The translations under genes and the position numbers were made by a program. Of a DNA stretch of 7,967 nt, positions 5,564 through 7,967 are shown piece by piece. Positions within the stretch are counted from its first letter, which is position 1; each line of letters starts with the position of its first letter. Under the pieces are notes generated by a model that was not told where the DNA came from, did no database searches, and worked only from the letters and a program-made list of their open reading frames with translations. Source of the DNA: Ktedonobacterales bacterium (GTDB taxonomy: Bacteria; Chloroflexota; Ktedonobacteria; Ktedonobacterales; JADMIN01); NCBI GenBank assembly GCA_025935235.1, contig JAICVT010000204.1, positions 1 to 7,967 on the forward strand. Direction: 5' to 3'.

Positions 5564-6727
5564 TCACCTGGGAGTCGCGGGAATGACAAGGTGTAGCAAG
5601 GGAAGGCTCTGGGTGACGATAGCTACACCGATGGCGCCTAGCTGACCAATGACGCCTTTTGTCTTTAGCGCCGCATCCAATGTCTCCTGAAATTCCCTCA
5701 ATTGCTCGAAGTTCCTTTCGACTCTCGACGTTGGTTCGTGCTGCATCAAGGACTCGGCGGCAATATCCGCGTCATCTGAGAGAGTATTCCCAGCGTTATA
5801 GTAGGCCCTTCCAATCGCCGTCGCCAAACATTGTTGTGATCTTGTGATGAGTTGGCTAGTGAGTGCAACTGGTGTGAGAACCGACGCTAGGCCAACGACA
5901 GTCAACGTTATCGTTACTGCGATGATAAGAGGATCTCGGTCGCCGCCGGTAGCAAACAGCGCAATCGTAACTCCCACCGCGTAATAGAGTCCCCCTACCA
6001 GAAAAAACTGGACAACGCGGTTCATCCGGAGCGCTACGTGCGCAGGAACAGAAATCACATCCCACTTCCGGATTGCCAGCATTAGAGATGGCAGGCCTAT
6101 CAAGGTAGCGTACGTAATGGGGACGACGACCACCATACTGGCAATAGTGAGCAGATCGGAGATTATCATCTTCAGCGCCAGCCCTGGCCCAGAGAACCAT
6201 GCAGGCGAGAACGGGTACGGAAACTGTGCGGTATAGAGGGCGGGCAGGCTTCCTGGGATAAAGTCCATCGCAGCGATGAAAGCGCACCCGATGGCGATGG
6301 CTACCACTGTAAGCGGCACGACGATGCTAATGTTTGTAGCTCGCTGTCCGATTGTATTCAACGTTTTCGCATACTCTTCATCCGACACTGTGAACACGTC
6401 CCGCACATGAACGCTGATTGGGATGAGCTGTTCCGTAACCGAGCGCCAACGATCAAGGAAGAACATAAACGAGAAAACTACGAAGTAGGTACCTGGCGAA
6501 GTGGCATATGCATGGAGGAACCCTATGGGAATCGCGAGCAACAGCCCTATCACGAACAGCAGGCCACCACACGCAATAGCAACGGCTATGCGGCGGAAGG
6601 GGCGATGCCTGGACACACCCAGCGCATCGTACAGGTAATCAACCAGTGTCCGCATGGTACGTGGATTTGGGGTGTAGTGTGCAGGATTCAACCGCACGAG
6701 GCGCTGCGCCGAATCGATATGTGCCAT
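5564..6727 (-). CDS. Multi-pass membrane protein of unknown function
   Basis: From ATG 6727 the protein is 387 residues. That start directly follows GGAGAGTGGAGGGGC, while the upstream in-frame ATG codons (6778, 6763) have no ribosome site. Hydrophobic segments lie at about 46-68, 80-91, 133-155, 187-218 (long, perhaps two passes), 239-259 and 266-290. A hydrophilic, charged helix of about 60 residues follows, then a last hydrophobic stretch at 361-383. The segment from about 91 to 130 is polar with a D-E-E cluster (VSDEEY). No known motif was recognised, and neither transporter nor enzyme function can be assigned. Base composition differs sharply from the flanks: hand counts of two 60-base lines inside give 47% and 52% GC, against 75% in one line of the hydrolase gene. 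That suggests a different origin. It is preceded by a candidate promoter at 6810-6838. Confidence 0.75.
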   Translation of the reverse strand: MAHIDSAQRLVRLNPAHYTPNPRTMRTLVDYLYDALGVSRHRPFRRIAVAIACGGLLFVIGLLLAIPIGFLHAYATSPGTYFVVFSFMFFLDRWRSVTEQLIPISVHVRDVFTVSDEEYAKTLNTIGQRATNISIVVPLTVVAIAIGCAFIAAMDFIPGSLPALYTAQFPYPFSPAWFSGPGLALKMIISDLLTIASMVVVVPITYATLIGLPSLMLAIRKWDVISVPAHVALRMNRVVQFFLVGGLYYAVGVTIALFATGGDRDPLIIAVTITLTVVGLASVLTPVALTSQLITRSQQCLATAIGRAYYNAGNTLSDDADIAAESLMQHEPTSRVERNFEQLREFQETLDAALKTKGVIGQLGAIGVAIVTQSLPLLHLVIPATPR

Positions 6728-6809
6728 GCCCCTCCACTCTCCGTTAGTGTTCCAATGCGCCATCCATTCGTTACGCATTCGTAGGTTTGTGCTCAGCTGG
6801 TTGGCGCGT

Positions 6810-6838
6810 AGAATAGCAGATGGATTGCGTTAGAGCAA
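6810..6838 (-). promoter_or_regulatory. Candidate promoter for the multi-pass membrane protein
   Basis: On the minus strand TTGCTC (6838-6833) is followed by a 17-base spacer and TATTCT (6815-6810). The -10 matches four of six consensus bases and the -35 three of six. The predicted leader to ATG 6727 is about 75 bases. Confidence 0.35.
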
Positions 6839-6893
6839 CCTGATCGACCACATCCTAGCGAGCTACTTATGGGTTTCTGTGCGCGGCAAGGTA

Positions 6894-6995
6894 ATGTCGG
6901 AGAAGGATAAAAAGTTCGGTCTCGTGGAACTGAAGGAAGCTGGGGTCAGCGCTATCAGCAGCAAACTGGGTATCGCTCACGCGATACAGCGTTGA
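6894..6995 (+). CDS. Possible small or remnant ORF, 33 residues
   Basis: The frame runs ATG to TGA and reads like a real soluble helical peptide: a charged start (MSEKDKKFG) followed by LVELKEAGVSAISSKLG. The same frame is open upstream to a TAG at 6831, so the coding-like sequence may begin earlier, at GTG 6879 or as the tail of a decayed gene. The nearest ribosome-site-like bases (AAGG) lie only two bases before ATG, which is too close to be convincing. It runs opposite to both neighbours. It could be a chance frame; no family was recognised. Confidence 0.2.
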   Translation: MSEKDKKFGLVELKEAGVSAISSKLGIAHAIQR

Positions 6996-7104
6996 TCCAG
7001 AGTGGAGCGACGGGGGCAGGGCACGAGTTGATCTGCGCCTCAAATGTATTCGATGTGGCGGAAGGCTGCCGCCTGGTTGGCTTGCAGTCACTTAATCTTT
7101 GAGG

Positions 7105-7187
7105 CGGAGGGAGTGGGATTCGAACCCACGAGGCTTGCACCTAGCGATTTTCAAGACCGCCGCAATCGTCCACTCTGCCATCCCTCC
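7105..7187 (-). tRNA. tRNA-Ser (anticodon UGA)
   Basis: The acceptor stem GGAGGGA (from 7187) pairs with TCCCTCC (ending 7106), and the discriminator is G. The anticodon arm reads GCGGT-CTTGAAA-ATCGC, giving anticodon TGA (7153-7151), which decodes UCA and other UCN codons. A long variable arm follows (AGG...CCT), as expected for a class II serine tRNA, then the T arm GTGGG-TTCGAAT-CCCAC. The 3' end continues CC then T, so the CCA is not fully encoded and must be added. It lies 48 bases downstream of the mannosyltransferase-like gene on the same strand, and an extended -10 promoter sits immediately upstream. Confidence 0.97.
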
Positions 7188-7194
7188 GCCGCAC

Positions 7195-7203
7195 AGTATA
7201 GCA
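7195..7203 (-). promoter_or_regulatory. Extended -10 promoter of tRNA-Ser
   Basis: On the minus strand TGCTATACT gives TG-N-TATACT, a five-of-six -10 hexamer with the extended TG element. No -35 match lies at 16-18 bases. The hexamer ends eight bases before the first tRNA base, so transcription should begin at or within a few bases of the mature 5' end. Confidence 0.65.
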
Positions 7204-7211
7204 TACCGCTC

Positions 7212-7236
7212 AGCGAGCGCACAGGCGTCGCTCGCT
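7212..7236 (-). terminator. Hairpin at the stop codon of the mannosyltransferase-like gene
   Basis: CGCTCGCT (7229-7236) and AGCGAGCG (7212-7219) form a perfect 8-bp stem with a 9-base loop. The stem starts inside the TAA stop region of the upstream gene and ends before the tRNA promoter. There is no T-run, so it may be a Rho-aided or weak terminator that separates the gene from the tRNA. Confidence 0.45.
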
Positions 7237-7967
7237 TACGCGACCCATCCCCCGCCGACGAACGCTACGATGAAGATTGTGAGCAGTGGGAGCGAACAGA
7301 TCAGGATCAGCCGATCAACCCACTGGCGCTGGCCCCAGACGCCCAGCAGCATGAAGAGCGGGAAGACGACGAGCATGAAGCGCATGTTCGACGCCAGCGC
7401 ATACCAGTGATGCGATGGTGTCATCAGCACCACGGCGAGCGTCACCCAGGTGTAGGCAACATACGCCAGCGGCAGGCGTCGCCACATGGCGACCGAGAGC
7501 GCAATGAACACGATGGTAAAGGCGGCGTCCAGCAGGATGTGCGCCTGAAACGCATTGGGCGTCAGTCCCGCCTGCAACAGAGCGCCGCCAGCGCGGACGA
7601 AGCCAAAGCCAGGAAAGGTGAGCGTCCTGGCCCAGCTCGTCGCCAGTTCGCCTGAGATGGGCGAGGCCGCGCTGGGCGAGGCGCGCAGCGAGAGCGTGAA
7701 CACGCCCAGCGCCAGCGCTGGCAGCGCCATGCCGCCCAGCAGCGGCGCCAGTCTCCGCGCCTCGCGCCATTGCCCCGTTCGAGCGTAGCGCGCGACATAC
7801 TCCGCCAGCATCGCCGCGACCAGCAGGATGCCGAGCGGACGCGTGAGCTCGGCCAGCGCGGCGCACACCCCAGCCAGCAGCCAACGCTCCCGGCGCAGCG
7901 CGAGGAAGCTGGCGACGCTGAAGAGCAGGAACAGCGATTCAGTGTAGGGGACGATCAGGAAGAATGC
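7236..7967 (-). CDS. GT-C mannosyltransferase-like membrane protein (PIG-V type), N-terminus cut by window edge
   Basis: The frame is open at the right window edge (7967) and ends with TAA at 7236, giving the C-terminal 243 residues. The visible part starts with FLIVPYTESLFLLFS, then a basic turn (RRERW) and an LTRP motif (42-44). This run is characteristic of PIG-V/GPI-mannosyltransferase-like GT-C proteins, which move mannose from a polyprenyl-phosphate donor on the outer face of the membrane. Hydrophobic segments lie at about 11-24, 30-57, 76-94, 142-162, 165-183, 196-211 and 218-237. SNMRFMLVVFPLF (193-205) matches the RY-x-LVxFPLF feature common near the end of this family. The catalytic first loop lies outside the window and cannot be checked. 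The acceptor is unknown; a surface lipid, polymer or exported protein are all possible. Confidence 0.82.
   Translation of the reverse strand, partial: AFFLIVPYTESLFLLFSVASFLALRRERWLLAGVCAALAELTRPLGILLVAAMLAEYVARYARTGQWREARRLAPLLGGMALPALALGVFTLSLRASPSAASPISGELATSWARTLTFPGFGFVRAGGALLQAGLTPNAFQAHILLDAAFTIVFIALSVAMWRRLPLAYVAYTWVTLAVVLMTPSHHWYALASNMRFMLVVFPLFMLLGVWGQRQWVDRLILICSLPLLTIFIVAFVGGGWVA

Larger units (their letters stand above)
6728..7104. other. Gene-poor gap between membrane protein gene and tRNA-Ser
   Basis: About 377 bases with no firm gene. It holds the promoter candidate at 6810-6838, a possible 33-codon plus-strand frame at 6894-6995, and a short GC hairpin at 7057-7073 (GGCGG/CCGCC) about 30 bases past the tRNA 3' end that might help end tRNA transcription. 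A 74-codon minus-strand frame (7091-6867, GTG start) looks spurious. Confidence 0.55.

Noticed and set aside
5324..6776. Shared 11-base word CATTCGTTACG near both membrane protein starts (about 5326 and 6766)
   Set aside because: A shared word of this length is expected by chance in a window this size, and its positions relative to the two promoter candidates differ.
5285..7104. Search for an integrase, transposase, terminal inverted repeats or a duplicated tRNA end that would mark a mobile element
   Set aside because: None was seen by eye. Low GC and tRNA adjacency alone do not support calling an element.
6955..7655. Frames across the tRNA on both strands (plus 7044-7655 and 7099-7410; minus 6955-7140)
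   Set aside because: The peptides GFEPTRLAPSDFQDRRNRP and SWVRIPLPP are the familiar false translations of a serine tRNA gene, and the rest overlaps the mannosyltransferase-like gene.
1..7967. CRISPR array, rRNA or insertion sequence
   Set aside because: No regularly spaced long repeats, rRNA-like sequence or transposase motifs were found; the only tandem repeats are short and lie in linkers or the divergent control region.

Overview
The window looks like chromosomal DNA of a GC-rich, probably terrestrial bacterium. Secreted enzymes with Ser/Thr/Pro linkers, a GT-C mannosyltransferase-like membrane protein and a tRNA-Ser without an encoded CCA end would fit Chloroflexota (Ktedonobacteria-like) or Actinomycetota. 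That placement is inference; nothing here fixes the taxon.

Layout. (1) Positions 1-1979, minus strand: a secreted phosphoesterase (AcpA / phospholipase-C-like family), cut off at its C-terminus by the window edge. It has a Pro/Thr/Ser linker, a LamG-like beta-sandwich module and the start of a small two-cysteine tail. No annotated long plus-strand reading frame should be placed here, because the real gene lies on the minus strand. (2) Positions 1980-2492: a divergent intergenic region with a large imperfect hairpin, three exact 10-bp direct repeats and a small near-palindrome. (3) Positions 2493-4628, plus strand: a secreted clan GH-A glycoside hydrolase ending in the same LamG-like module (94 of 117 core residues identical by hand alignment) and two copies of the same cysteine tail motif. 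(4) Positions 4724-5269, minus: a four-helix hypothetical membrane protein, convergent with the hydrolase. (5) Positions 5564-6727, minus: a multi-pass membrane protein of unknown function in a segment of clearly lower GC. (6) Positions 6728-7104: a gene-poor gap with a candidate promoter and a possible 33-codon frame. (7) Positions 7105-7187, minus: tRNA-Ser(UGA) with its own extended -10 promoter. (8) Positions 7236-7967, minus: the C-terminal 243 residues of a PIG-V/GT-C-type mannosyltransferase-like membrane protein, cut by the right window edge.

The most interesting unit is the divergent pair in 1-4628. Two unrelated catalytic domains, a phosphoesterase and a glycoside hydrolase, are exported with unusually long signal regions. 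Both are joined through low-complexity linkers to nearly the same binding-type module and the same cysteine tail. A reasonable inference is that they act together outside the cell on one substrate, or at one surface site, with the shared module and tail setting location. The paired modules also form a long inverted DNA repeat flanking both catalytic domains, so recombination there could invert the segment or convert the modules. The low-GC block beside the 3' end of the tRNA gene may be acquired DNA, but no integrase or att repeat is visible.
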